Of a stretch of 64,000 bases of DNA, positions 10,369 through 18,776 are shown piece after piece. This stretch comes from Pseudomonas entomophila (GTDB taxonomy: Bacteria; Pseudomonadota; Gammaproteobacteria; Pseudomonadales; Pseudomonadaceae), in the NCBI RefSeq assembly GCF_029193575.1, contig NZ_JARGCS010000043.1, positions 1 through 64,000 of the forward strand, given 5' to 3'. Position numbers and translations under genes: made by a program. The notes under the pieces were generated by a model. It made no database searches. It had not been told where the DNA came from and worked only from the letters and a program-made list of their open reading frames with translations. Within the stretch, counting starts at the first letter, position 1, and each line of letters begins with the position of its first letter.

Positions 10369-11160
10369 ATGTCCTTGAGCGCTGAACAGATCGGCGAATT
10401 CCGAGCCTTTGCCGAGCAATTGGCCGATGCCGCGGCGGTGGCGATCCAGCCGTACTTCCGTGCCAGCCTCGACGTCGAGGACAAGGGCGGGCGCCTGTAC
10501 GACCCGGTGACCGTTGCCGACAAGGCTGCCGAGGACGCCATGCGCGCGTTGATCGTGGCACGCTACCCCGAGCACGGCATCCTTGGCGAGGAGCAGGGCG
10601 TGGCGGTGGGCAGCAGCCCGCTGACCTGGGTGCTCGACCCTATCGACGGCACACGTGCGTTCATCACGGGCCTGCCGCTGTGGGGTACGTTGATTGCCCT
10701 GAACGACGGCGAGCGCCCGGTCGTGGGGGTGATGAACCAGCCATTCACCGGCGAACGCTTCGTCGGCACCCCCGAAGGCGCCTGGCGCAGCGGTACGCCG
10801 CTGAAGACCCGGGCCTGCGCCGACCTGGCCACGGCCACGCTGATGTGCACCACCCCAGACATGTTCGACACCCCGGCGCGCAAGGCCGCGTTCGAGCAGG
10901 TCGCCGGGCGTGCGCGACTGATGCGCTACGGCGGCGACTGCTATGCCTACTGCATGCTGGCGTCGGGTTTCGTCGATGTGATCGTTGAGGCCAGCTTGCA
11001 ACCGTATGACGTACAGGCGTTGATACCGATCATCGAAGGGGCGGGCGGGGTGATCACCGCCTGGGATGGCAGCAGCGCGCAGGACGGCGGGTGCGTGGTG
11101 GCCTGTGGCGACCCGGCATTGCATGCGCAGGTGGTGGAGATGTTGCGTCAGGCCATGTGA
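10369..11160 (+). CDS. hisN: Histidinol-phosphatase, inositol monophosphatase family
   Basis: 263 residues with the metal-dependent phosphatase signatures of the inositol monophosphatase superfamily: GEEQG at 73-77, DPIDGTRAFITG at 90-101 and GGDCYAY in the third metal-binding region. The sequence DPIDGTRAF-ITGLPLWGTLIAL is typical of the HisN branch that dephosphorylates L-histidinol phosphate in histidine synthesis. GAGG precedes the ATG by about 9 nt. It stands alone between the lipopeptide regulator and a lipoprotein gene. An inositol-1-phosphatase role is the alternative within the family. Confidence 0.85.
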   Translation: MSLSAEQIGEFRAFAEQLADAAAVAIQPYFRASLDVEDKGGRLYDPVTVADKAAEDAMRALIVARYPEHGILGEEQGVAVGSSPLTWVLDPIDGTRAFITGLPLWGTLIALNDGERPVVGVMNQPFTGERFVGTPEGAWRSGTPLKTRACADLATATLMCTTPDMFDTPARKAAFEQVAGRARLMRYGGDCYAYCMLASGFVDVIVEASLQPYDVQALIPIIEGAGGVITAWDGSSAQDGGCVVACGDPALHAQVVEMLRQAM

Positions 11161-11270
11161 TCGGGCCGGCAGCCACGCCGGCACATCGCACTTTTTCTGA
11201 TTCCAGGGCTCTATGCATGGCCAGGCTGCGCCGATAACCGGCCCGGCCGCTGCCCTGGACCCTGCTTTCG

Positions 11271-12002
11271 ATGCCCGTTTTTCCGCTGCGCCATTGCCCG
11301 CGCCTGCTCCTGGCCGGCGCCCTGTTCGCCCTCTGCGCCTGCACCCAGGAGCAGGGCCGCGACATGCTCACCCAGTTCGGCAACGGCCACCCCAGTGAAC
11401 TGTTCCAGACCAGCGTCGATCGCATGGCCACGCTGTCCATGCGTGACAACCTGGACAGCCTGTATTTGCTGATGAACAAGCTCTACCTGCGCAACCCCGC
11501 GCAGTGGAAGCAATCCGGCTACCTGGACGCCGCCACCGCCGAGCGCCAGATCCGCCAGGCCATCGAGCAACGCCAGCCCTTGGCGCAACTGGGCGAACGG
11601 CGTGACCTGGCAGCGCTGAGCTATGCACTGAGCCCGGACTTTCGCGGCGATCGCGTCGGGGCGTTCATCTACGCCATCGGCAGCATGCTGATCACCGCCC
11701 ATGGCGGGCGGACCGAATTCTACATGACCGATACCCTCGACCCGCTGTTCATCAACAACGCCGCGCGCAACATCGAGAAGGCCACCTGGATGCTCAGCCA
11801 GCGCCAGGACGCCAACGGTGTGCTGTTGCTGTTTTCCAACGAGATCTCGGAGGAGGGCAGTAACCTGAGTTTCGCGGTGGAGTTCGGCAAGATCGTCGCC
11901 CGGCTCGATCTGATGGCGCAGTTGCTGGACGAGCGCTACCGGCGGATCGGGCTGAATTATGCGCAGAGCCTGCTGCTGATGAACTTCCTGCCGGTGCAAT
12001 GA
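11271..12002 (+). CDS. Putative outer-membrane lipoprotein of unknown function
   Basis: 243 residues. The N-terminus has a basic start, a hydrophobic stretch and a lipobox-like LCAC at about residues 21-24, so lipidation at Cys24 is likely. The mature part is mainly helical with no motif I recognise (repeated Ala/Leu/Gln helices, ISEEGSNLSFAVEF near the C-terminus). No clear ribosome binding site precedes the ATG. It ends 15 bp before the convergent alpha/beta hydrolase. I do not recognise the family. Confidence 0.75.
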   Translation: MPVFPLRHCPRLLLAGALFALCACTQEQGRDMLTQFGNGHPSELFQTSVDRMATLSMRDNLDSLYLLMNKLYLRNPAQWKQSGYLDAATAERQIRQAIEQRQPLAQLGERRDLAALSYALSPDFRGDRVGAFIYAIGSMLITAHGGRTEFYMTDTLDPLFINNAARNIEKATWMLSQRQDANGVLLLFSNEISEEGSNLSFAVEFGKIVARLDLMAQLLDERYRRIGLNYAQSLLLMNFLPVQ

Positions 12003-12017
12003 GGTGTGCGGTTGTCG

Positions 12018-12902
12018 TTACAGCAACGCGTCGATCGCCTGCCGGTAGCGCTGCCCGGCCAGGCGCATGCTGTTGTTGTGGGTCGCCCCGGGCACCAGCA
12101 GCAGTGCCTTGGGCTCTTGCGCCGCTTCGAACAGTTGCTGGCTGAAGCGCGGCGGCACATAGCGGTCGTCCAGGCCGTGCACCAGCAGCAGCGGCATGCC
12201 GACATCCTTGATCTTCTCCAGCGAGTCGAACTTCTGTGACAGTAGCCAGCGTACCGGCAGGCTGGTGTCGGCCACCACGGCGGCGACATCGCCCAGGGAC
12301 GTGAACGTCGACTCGAGGATCAACCCTCGCGCCGGCACGGCCTCGCCGGCCTGCTGCGCCTGGCGTGCCAGTTCACTGGCCAGCTCCACCGCCACCGCAC
12401 CGCCCAGGGAGTGGCCGAAGATCAGGCGCTTGCCGGCGCTCGGTTGCAATTGGGTGAGGCGCTCCCAGGCGATGCGTGCGTCTTCGTACACCGTGGCTTC
12501 GGAGGGCAGCTCGCCACGGCTCTGGCCAAAGCCGCGGTAGTCCACGGCCAGCACCGAATATCCCATGGCATGCAGTTGCTCGATGCGGAACAACTGGCCG
12601 GTGAGGTTCCAGCGCACGCCATGCAGGTAGAGGATCGCCGGTGCGTCGGCGCGTCGGGCCGGCCACCACCAGGCGTGCAGGGTCTGGCCGTTGGTGAAGC
12701 TGCGCGGGCGCAGGTCCAGTTCCTGAACGCCCGCTGGCAAGCCCTGGAACCAACTGGCTTGGCCCGGTTCGATGCGAAACACCAGCTCGCGCTCTTTGTG
12801 CTGCAGCACGGCGCAACCTGCGGGCAGGCCAACCACCAGCATGGCCATCGCCAGCCAGGTGAGCCAGCGGCGTTTGAATGCAGCGAGCAGTGAGTCGGCC
12901 AT
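12018..12902 (-). CDS. Alpha/beta hydrolase, membrane-anchored
   Basis: About 294 residues. An N-terminal hydrophobic segment (WLTWLAMAMLVVGLPAGCAV) ends in a lipobox-like LPAGC, so the protein is probably anchored on the periplasmic side. The catalytic fold is visible: LYLHGVRWN for the oxyanion region, VLAVDYRGFGQSRGELP, nucleophile elbow GHSLGG, acid region LLLVHGLDDRYVPP and the His in PGATHNN. This is the YqiA/BAAT-like serine hydrolase group with unknown substrate. ATG 12902 follows AAGG; an upstream in-frame GTG at 12908 is less likely. Confidence 0.85.
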   Translation of the reverse strand: MADSLLAAFKRRWLTWLAMAMLVVGLPAGCAVLQHKERELVFRIEPGQASWFQGLPAGVQELDLRPRSFTNGQTLHAWWWPARRADAPAILYLHGVRWNLTGQLFRIEQLHAMGYSVLAVDYRGFGQSRGELPSEATVYEDARIAWERLTQLQPSAGKRLIFGHSLGGAVAVELASELARQAQQAGEAVPARGLILESTFTSLGDVAAVVADTSLPVRWLLSQKFDSLEKIKDVGMPLLLVHGLDDRYVPPRFSQQLFEAAQEPKALLLVPGATHNNSMRLAGQRYRQAIDALL

Positions 12903-13232
12903 GGGCACCTTGATCGGTGTGAGGAGTCGTCGGGTTGTAGCAGAACACCGGGTTTCGCTGTAGGAAATTTCTTCTGAATGGCGCCATCAGATGTTTGCAA
13001 GCTATTTCGGAAATAACCGTTCGCTGATCGAACGGCCGATCGTCGCATCAGGTGCGTTTTCCGCCCGCCGTTTGCCCGATAGGCATTGCCGGGCACTGGG
13101 TTTTTTGCTTAGTGTGGCGCTTGTCTGCCAGGCGTCGACTGCCCGATGCCCCATGACTGGCGACACGCGATACCGTGACGACCGTGACCACAGGCCCCTT
13201 GCCTGTAGGAAGCGGCGACCAGAACAATAACG
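12903..13232. other. Divergent intergenic region, no gene supported
   Basis: About 330 bases between the hydrolase (leftward) and benR-like gene (rightward). An open frame at 12991-13230 is arginine-rich, without a ribosome binding site or recognisable domain, and is not called. The dyad around CGATCGAACGGCCGATCG near 13027-13044 is the only structure seen. It presumably carries both promoters. Confidence 0.5.
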
Positions 13233-14207
13233 ATGCCGAGTGCCTTGCCTATGGAAAGCCGCCTATTGAGCGAGCGCAGTAGCGTGTTCCAGCACGCCGA
13301 CCCCTATGCCGTGTCCGATTACGTCAACCGGCACGTGGGCCAGCACTGCATCGGCCTGTCGCGCAGCACCCACCCCCAGGCCAGCCTCAGCCACCGCAAA
13401 TTCGCCGACCTCGACCTGTGTCGTATCAGCTACGGCGGCAGCGTGCGCGTCACCTCCCCAGCGCTGGAGACCATCTACCACCTGCAAGTGCTACTGAACG
13501 GCAACTGCCTGTGGCGTGGGCATCAGCGCGAGCACTACCTGGTGCCGGGCGAGCTGTTGCTGATCAACCCGGATGACCCGGTGGACCTGACCTACTCGGA
13601 AGACTGCGAGAAGTTCATCCTCAAGGTACCGACCCACCTGCTCGACAGTTTCTGCGAGGAGCAGCGCTGGCAGCGGCCCAGTGGCGGGGTGCGTTTCTTG
13701 CGTAACCATTACCGGCTGGAAGAGCTGGACGGCTTCGTCAACCTGTTGGCGATGGTCTGCCACGAGGCGGAGGTCAGTGACTCGCTTGCGAAGGTGCAGG
13801 GATATTACAGCCAGATCGTCGCGAGCAAGCTGCTGACCCTGATGAGCAACAATATTCGTCGTGAGCAGTTGGGGGTATCGGGCGCGAGCCTGGAGCGGAT
13901 CCTCGAGCATATCGAGCGCAACTTGAAACTCGAGCTGTCGGCCGAAGGGTTGGCGGAGCAGGCGTGCATGAGTGTGCGGTCGTTGTATGCGCTGTTCGAC
14001 CGGCAGTTGGGGACCACGCCTCGGCAGTACATTCGGCAGAAGAAGCTGGAGCGGGTGCAGGCATGTTTGGCCGATGCCAGTTGCCCGGTACGCAGCGTGA
14101 CGGAGTTGGCGTTGGACTATGGTTTCTTGCACTTGGGTCGGTTTGCCGAGAGTTACCGTCAGCAGTTCGGCGAGTTGCCGTCGGAAACCTTCAAACGACG
14201 CACTTAA
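13233..14207 (+). CDS. benR: AraC/XylS-family activator, BenR-like
   Basis: 324 residues. The N-terminal effector half carries stretches typical of BenR/XylS: DPYAVSDYVNRHVG, CRISYGGSVRVTSPALET and GELLLINPDDPVDLTYSEDC, followed by EKFILKVP. The C-terminal 100 residues are a double helix-turn-helix AraC domain (LAEQACMSVRSLYALFDRQLGTTP, VTELALDYGFLHLGRFAESYRQ). In P. putida BenR responds to benzoate and activates benABCD; its gene normally sits next to benA. Here it is 30.2 kb upstream of benA, whose promoter keeps two XylS/BenR half-sites (44440-44475). The start could also be ATG 13251. Assignment comes from remembered family sequence and context; XylS or AntR-like function is the alternative. 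Confidence 0.85.
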   Translation: MPSALPMESRLLSERSSVFQHADPYAVSDYVNRHVGQHCIGLSRSTHPQASLSHRKFADLDLCRISYGGSVRVTSPALETIYHLQVLLNGNCLWRGHQREHYLVPGELLLINPDDPVDLTYSEDCEKFILKVPTHLLDSFCEEQRWQRPSGGVRFLRNHYRLEELDGFVNLLAMVCHEAEVSDSLAKVQGYYSQIVASKLLTLMSNNIRREQLGVSGASLERILEHIERNLKLELSAEGLAEQACMSVRSLYALFDRQLGTTPRQYIRQKKLERVQACLADASCPVRSVTELALDYGFLHLGRFAESYRQQFGELPSETFKRRT

Positions 14208-14221
14208 AAACGACGCGGCCC

Positions 14222-14250
14222 TTTGTAGGCGCAGGCTTGCCCCGCGATGA
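14222..14250. repeat. Single REP-like palindrome
   Basis: TTGTAGGCGCAGGCTTGCC followed by CCGCGATGA is one half of the REP type seen elsewhere in the window, just downstream of benR. No inverted partner lies next to it. Confidence 0.6.
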
Positions 14251-14274
14251 GGCGGCAAACGCAACCAAAATCCC

Positions 14275-14985
14275 ACTGATGCAAGCTTGCTCTTGCTCTT
14301 GTTTCAGCGAGCGCGCAGCGCCTCGCAACCGCTCTTGATCTTTGTGCGCGGTCGTTCAGACGCAGCAGATTGCGACGTCAGGAGGCCGCGTGGGCCCGGA
14401 AGGCGCCGGAGCGAGGGGACCCCGGAGCGTAGCGCAGGGGCCGGATGCAGGAGCCACGGTTTTTGCTTACTTTTTCCCATGAGAAAAAGTAAGTCGCCGT
14501 AAGGGCGAAAAGGGGCATTGGCGCCCCCGCCCTGACTGGATATTCACGCGGTTGGCGTGCTGATCCGAGGGTTTTTTGATCTTTGGCTTTGGCTTTGGCT
14601 TTGGCTTTGGCTTTGGCTTTGGCTTTGGCTTTGAAACAGCGTGAATATCCGTTTCTTCGAGAGGCGCCAAATCACCTTTCCGCCCTTACGGCGGCCTACT
14701 TTTTTTCTTGGAAAAAAGTAGGCAAAAACCGCTGGCTCCTGCATCCGGCCCCTACGCTGCGCTTCGGGGTCCCCTCGCTCCGGCGCCTTCCGGGCCCACG
14801 CGGCCTACGGTTTGCTGCGCAAACCTACATCTCGCGTCTTCGGCTGCGCCGAAGTGGCGCTACGCGCCATGGCCCTCCAGACGCCTCCACTCGGCCTCCT
14901 GACGTCGCAATCTGCTGCGTCTGAACTACCGCGCACGAAGATCAAAATCAAGATCAAGATCAAGATCAAGATCAAGATCAACAGC
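14275..14985. repeat. Long imperfect inverted repeat with two hexanucleotide microsatellites
   Basis: This gene-free stretch folds back on itself. Left arm about 14333-14520 and right arm about 14680-14950 are imperfect reverse complements (for example CAGACGCAGCAGATTGCGAC at 14359-14378 pairs with its complement near 14904-14923, and GGAAGGCGCCGGAGCGAGGG pairs with the segment near 14770-14790). Between the arms are eight full copies of GGCTTT (14585-14632). The outer end of the right arm carries about seven copies of ATCAAG/ATCAAA (14941-14983). The right arm also holds about 80 nt absent from the left, made of three consecutive perfect palindromes with 3-nt loops at 14810-14869. Frames crossing the microsatellites (Lys-Pro or Leu-Ala repeats) are not genes. 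Confidence 0.85.
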
Positions 14986-15127
14986 GATTGCGTCGGCACT
15001 GACACCAAAAAGACAGCGGCTCCCATGATCGTTAGCCTAGGCGTAACAATCACGCACGCTGCTTGATTGATGCCCCCACGCCCCAAGCCTAAGTTAGCTC
15101 CACGACAGCCCAACCGTGGAGCCCGCG

Positions 15128-16789
15128 ATGAGCACATTGACCACCCCACCGCCGCAGTGGTCGCGGCGACGGGCCGAGAAGCAGCGCCGCCTGGCGCGTG
15201 TCCAGCACCTGGCCGAGGGCAGGGTGCTGCCCACCGACCGCATCGTCGAGGCCCTCGAGCTGCTGATCGCCCCCGGCGACCGCGTCGTGCTGGAGGGCAA
15301 CAACCAGAAGCAGGCCGACTTCCTCTCGCGCGCCCTGGCCAAAGCCGACCCCAGCCGCCTGCACGACCTGCACATGATCATGCCCAGCGTCAGCCGCGCC
15401 GAGCACCTGGACCTGTTCGAACGCGGCATCGCCCGCAAGCTCGACTTCTCCTTCGCCGGCCCGCAGAGCCTGCGCATCGGCCAATTGCTCGAAGACGGCC
15501 TGCTCGAAGTCGGCGCCATCCACACCTACATCGAACTGTATTCGCGCCTGCTGGTAGACCTGATCCCCAATGTCACCCTGGTCGCCGGTTTCATGGCCGA
15601 CCGCGACGGCAACCTCTACACCGGCCCCAGCACCGAAGACACCCCCGCGCTGGTGGAGCCGGCGGCTTTCAGCGATGGCATCGTCATCGCCCAGGTCAAC
15701 CAACTGGTCGAGCGCGTCGACGACCTGCCGCGGGTCGATATCCCCGCGTCATGGGTCGACTTCGTGGTGGTCGCCGACCAACCCTTCTACATCGAGCCGC
15801 TGTTCACCCGCGACCCGCGCCACATCAAGCCCGTGCACGTGCTGATGGCGATGATGGCGATCCGTGGCATCTATGAAAGACACCAAGTGCAGTCGCTCAA
15901 CCACGGCATCGGCTTCAACACCGCGGCGATCGAGCTGATCCTGCCGACTTACGGCGAATCCCTGGGCCTGAAGGGCAAGATCTGCCGCAACTGGACCCTC
16001 AACCCGCACCCGACGCTGATCCCGGCCATCGAGACCGGCTGGGTGCAGAGCGTGCACTGCTTCGGCACCGAGCTGGGCATGGAGGACTACATCGCCCAGC
16101 GTCCGGACGTGTTCTTCACCGGCCGCGACGGCTCGATGCGCTCGAATCGCATGATGTGCCAGCTGGCCGGACAGTACGCCGTCGACCTGTTCATCGGCGC
16201 CACCCTGCAGGTGGACGGTGACGGCCATTCCTCTACCGTCACCCGTGGCCGTCTGGCCGGTTTCGGCGGTGCGCCGAACATGGGGCATGACCCGCGCGGC
16301 CGGCGTCATGCGACCCCGGCATGGCTGGACATGACCGTGCCCGACACCCTGCTCGAACGCGGCCGCAAGCTGGTGGTGCAGATGGTCGAGACCTACCAGG
16401 AGGGCGGCAAGCCCACCTTCGTCGAAACCCTCGACGCCGTGGAGGTGGCGCGCAAGGCCGGCATGCCCTTGGCGCCAGTGATGATCTACGGCGACGACGT
16501 CACCCACCTGCTCACCGAAGAAGGCATCGCCTACCTGTACAAGGCGCGCAGCCTTGAGGAACGCCGGCAGATGATCGCGGCCGTCGCGGGGGTTACCGCC
16601 ATCGGCTTGCGGCATGACCCCAAGGACACCCAGCGTCTGCGTCAACAAGGCCTGGTGGCGCTGCCCGAAGACCTCGGGATACGCCGCACCGATGCCCGCC
16701 GCGAACTGCTGGCGGCGCGCAGCATCGCCGAGCTGGTGGAATGGTCCGGCGGCCTCTACAACCCGCCTGCACGCTTCAGGAGCTGGTGA
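15128..16789 (+). CDS. mdcA: Malonate decarboxylase alpha subunit (acetyl-ACP:malonate transferase)
   Basis: 553 residues from ATG 15128, chosen because GGAG lies 8 nt upstream; an in-frame GTG at 15116 is less likely. The protein has the CoA-transferase-like MdcA sequence (EGNNQKQADFLSRALAKADP, HYIELYSRLL-type region, MADRDGNLYTGPSTEDTPA, GRLAGFGGAPNMGHDPRGRR). It swaps acetyl for malonyl on the prosthetic group of the MdcC carrier protein in the biotin-independent malonate decarboxylase. It is the first gene of a tightly packed operon in which most junctions overlap; mdcB begins at its stop (TGATG). Confidence 0.96.
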   Translation: MSTLTTPPPQWSRRRAEKQRRLARVQHLAEGRVLPTDRIVEALELLIAPGDRVVLEGNNQKQADFLSRALAKADPSRLHDLHMIMPSVSRAEHLDLFERGIARKLDFSFAGPQSLRIGQLLEDGLLEVGAIHTYIELYSRLLVDLIPNVTLVAGFMADRDGNLYTGPSTEDTPALVEPAAFSDGIVIAQVNQLVERVDDLPRVDIPASWVDFVVVADQPFYIEPLFTRDPRHIKPVHVLMAMMAIRGIYERHQVQSLNHGIGFNTAAIELILPTYGESLGLKGKICRNWTLNPHPTLIPAIETGWVQSVHCFGTELGMEDYIAQRPDVFFTGRDGSMRSNRMMCQLAGQYAVDLFIGATLQVDGDGHSSTVTRGRLAGFGGAPNMGHDPRGRRHATPAWLDMTVPDTLLERGRKLVVQMVETYQEGGKPTFVETLDAVEVARKAGMPLAPVMIYGDDVTHLLTEEGIAYLYKARSLEERRQMIAAVAGVTAIGLRHDPKDTQRLRQQGLVALPEDLGIRRTDARRELLAARSIAELVEWSGGLYNPPARFRSW

Positions 16790-17634
16790 TGAACGCACTC
16801 GAACTCAAGGCGCTGCCGTTGGCCGACGGCCTCGCCGACCTCGCCGTCGAAGCGCTGATCGACGAAGCCGACCTGTCGCCCAAGCCGGGGCTGGTGGACC
16901 GCCGGGGCAATGGCGCGCACCAGGACATGTCCCTGGCGCTGATGCATGCCTCGGCTTTGGCCCTGTGGCCGTGCTTCCGGCAGATGGCCGAGGCGGCCCA
17001 GGCCCATGGCCAGGTCGACGTGCCGCTGCGCGCGGCGCTGGGCCGCATCGGCCGCGAAGGGGAGGCCGCGATGCTGGCCACCACGGGCGGGATCAATACC
17101 CACCGGGGGGCGATCTGGGCCCTGGGCCTGCTGGTCGCGGCGCGGGCCTTGCAACCTGGCAACCCCGAGGCGCCCACCCTGGCCCTGCGCGCCGGGCGCA
17201 TCGCCCTGGTCGACGACCCGGCGTTGCCTCCCAGCGACAGCCATGGCCGTGAGGTGCGCCGCCGCTATGCCATGAGTGGCGCGCGTGAACAGGCGCAACT
17301 GGGCTTTCCCGCCGTCACTGGCCTGGGCCTGCCGCAACTGCGACGCAGCCGCGCGGCAGGCGTGAGCGAGAACCATGCACGCCTGGATGCGCTGTTGGCG
17401 ATCATGGCCGGCCTGAGCGACACCTGCGTGCTCTGGCGCGCCGGGCCGCAAGGCTTGGCCGAGGTGCAGCAGGGCGCCGCGGGGGTACTGGCCGCTGGCG
17501 GCAGCGCCAGCTTGCCGGGCCGTCGCCTGCTGCGCCGGCTCGACCAGCGCCTGCTGCACCTGAATGCCTCGCCAGGGGGCGCCGCCGACCTGCTCGCCGC
17601 CTGCCTGTTCCTCGATAAAGCCGGGAGCCTGTGA
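16789..17634 (+). CDS. mdcB: Triphosphoribosyl-dephospho-CoA synthase
   Basis: 281 residues. It makes the precursor of the 2'-(5''-phosphoribosyl)-3'-dephospho-CoA prosthetic group used by MdcC. The CitG/MdcB family hallmarks are present: EADLSPKPGLVDRRGNGAHQDMSL near the N-terminus, GGINTHRGAIWALGLL in the middle and SDTCVLWR near residue 209. The start ATG overlaps the mdcA stop by one base, with AGGAG 6 nt upstream. Confidence 0.95.
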   Translation: MNALELKALPLADGLADLAVEALIDEADLSPKPGLVDRRGNGAHQDMSLALMHASALALWPCFRQMAEAAQAHGQVDVPLRAALGRIGREGEAAMLATTGGINTHRGAIWALGLLVAARALQPGNPEAPTLALRAGRIALVDDPALPPSDSHGREVRRRYAMSGAREQAQLGFPAVTGLGLPQLRRSRAAGVSENHARLDALLAIMAGLSDTCVLWRAGPQGLAEVQQGAAGVLAAGGSASLPGRRLLRRLDQRLLHLNASPGGAADLLAACLFLDKAGSL

Positions 17635-17635
17635 C

Positions 17636-17935
17636 ATGCAAACCCTGACCTTTGAATACCCTGCCGTGGGCCTGGCGCGTGGCCGTAGCCTGGTCGGCTG
17701 CGTCAGCTCCGGCGACCTGGAGGTGCTGATCGAGCCCGGCCAGCCTGGGCGCCTGCAGATCCAGGTGGTGACCTCGGTGAACGGCAGCGACGCGCGCTGG
17801 GCGCAACTGTTCGAACGGCTGTTCGATGGTCGCGCACTGCCCGCCATGCGCATCGACATCCATGATTTCGGCGCCACACCCGGTGTGGTGCGCTTGCGCC
17901 TGGAACAAGGCTTCGAGGAGATCGGCCATGACTGA
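17636..17935 (+). CDS. mdcC: Malonate decarboxylase acyl carrier protein (delta)
   Basis: 99 residues, the normal size. The segment GCVSSGDLEVLIEP contains the serine expected to carry the phosphoribosyl-dephospho-CoA group through MdcB and MdcG action. The acyl chain on this arm is passed among MdcA, MdcD/E and MdcH. It starts one base after the mdcB stop and overlaps mdcD by 8 nt. Confidence 0.94.
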   Translation: MQTLTFEYPAVGLARGRSLVGCVSSGDLEVLIEPGQPGRLQIQVVTSVNGSDARWAQLFERLFDGRALPAMRIDIHDFGATPGVVRLRLEQGFEEIGHD

Positions 17936-18776
17936 CAATGCCCGCCTGCTGCAGCACCGCAGCTTCGTCGAGCTGGGCGCCCGCCAACGGGCCCAGGCGC
18001 TGTTCGACCCTGGCACCTTCCGCGAACTGCTTGGCCCCTTCGAGCGCTTGATGTCGCCATGGCTGCCGCGCCAGGGCATCGTGCCCCAGGCCGACGACGG
18101 CGTGATCATCGCCAAGGGCCGCCTGGGCGGGCGCCCGGCGCTGATCGCGGCGATCGAGGGCGGCTTCCAGGGCGGCAGCCTGGGCGAGGTGGGTGGGGCG
18201 AAGATCGCCGGGGCGCTGGAGTTGGCCGTCGAGGACAACCGCAACGGCATCCCCACCTGCGCCGTGCTGCTGCTGGAAACCGGCGGGGTGCGCCTGCAGG
18301 AGGCCAACCTGGGCCTGGCGGCCATCGCCGAGGTGCAGGCGGCGATCGTGGAGCTGCGCGCCCACCAGCCGGTGGTCGGGGTGATCGCGGGTGCCGTCGG
18401 CTGCTTCGGCGGCATGTCCATCGCTGCGGGATTGTGCAGCCACCTGCTGGTCACCCGCGAGGCCCGCCTGGGGCTGAACGGGCCCCAGGTGATCGAGCAG
18501 GAAGCCGGCATCGAGGAATACGACGCCCGCGACCGCCCCTTCATCTGGAGCCTGAGCGGGGGTGAGCAGCGCCATGCCAGCGGCCTGGTGGACGGCTACG
18601 TCGCCGACGATGTCGAGGGCCTGCGCGCGCAGCTGCTGCAACTGCTCGACACCCCGTCGGTCGAGCGCTGCCGCCGACACGCCTGGTTCCTCGAACGCCT
18701 GGCGCGCCTGGGCGACGACTGCCCGCAGGTAAATGCCGCCGATGTGCGCGCCCTGTACCAAGGAGAACTGTCATGA
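17928..18776 (+). CDS. mdcD: Malonyl-ACP decarboxylase beta subunit
   Basis: 282 residues from ATG 17928, supported by GAGGAG 7 nt upstream. It is a crotonase-fold carboxyltransferase-like subunit: EGGFQGGSLGEVGGAKIAGALELA, LLLETGGVRLQEAN and GAVGCFGGMSIAAGL are visible. With MdcE it decarboxylates malonyl-ACP to acetyl-ACP. The stop overlaps the mdcE ATG by ATGA. Confidence 0.95.
   Translation: MTDNARLLQHRSFVELGARQRAQALFDPGTFRELLGPFERLMSPWLPRQGIVPQADDGVIIAKGRLGGRPALIAAIEGGFQGGSLGEVGGAKIAGALELAVEDNRNGIPTCAVLLLETGGVRLQEANLGLAAIAEVQAAIVELRAHQPVVGVIAGAVGCFGGMSIAAGLCSHLLVTREARLGLNGPQVIEQEAGIEEYDARDRPFIWSLSGGEQRHASGLVDGYVADDVEGLRAQLLQLLDTPSVERCRRHAWFLERLARLGDDCPQVNAADVRALYQGELS

Noticed and set aside
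12991..13230. Possible 79-residue gene between the hydrolase and benR
   Set aside because: Arg-rich, no ribosome binding site or family, and it fills the expected promoter region.
14467..14670. Small frame encoding a Lys-Pro repeat protein
   Set aside because: It is only the translation of the GGCTTT microsatellite and changes with repeat number.
14583..14924. Frame starting with a Leu-Ala repeat
   Set aside because: Translation of the same microsatellite and the inverted-repeat arm; no start signal.
14938..14983. ATCAAG repeat considered as a CRISPR-like array
   Set aside because: The units are 6 nt with no spacers; it is a microsatellite.
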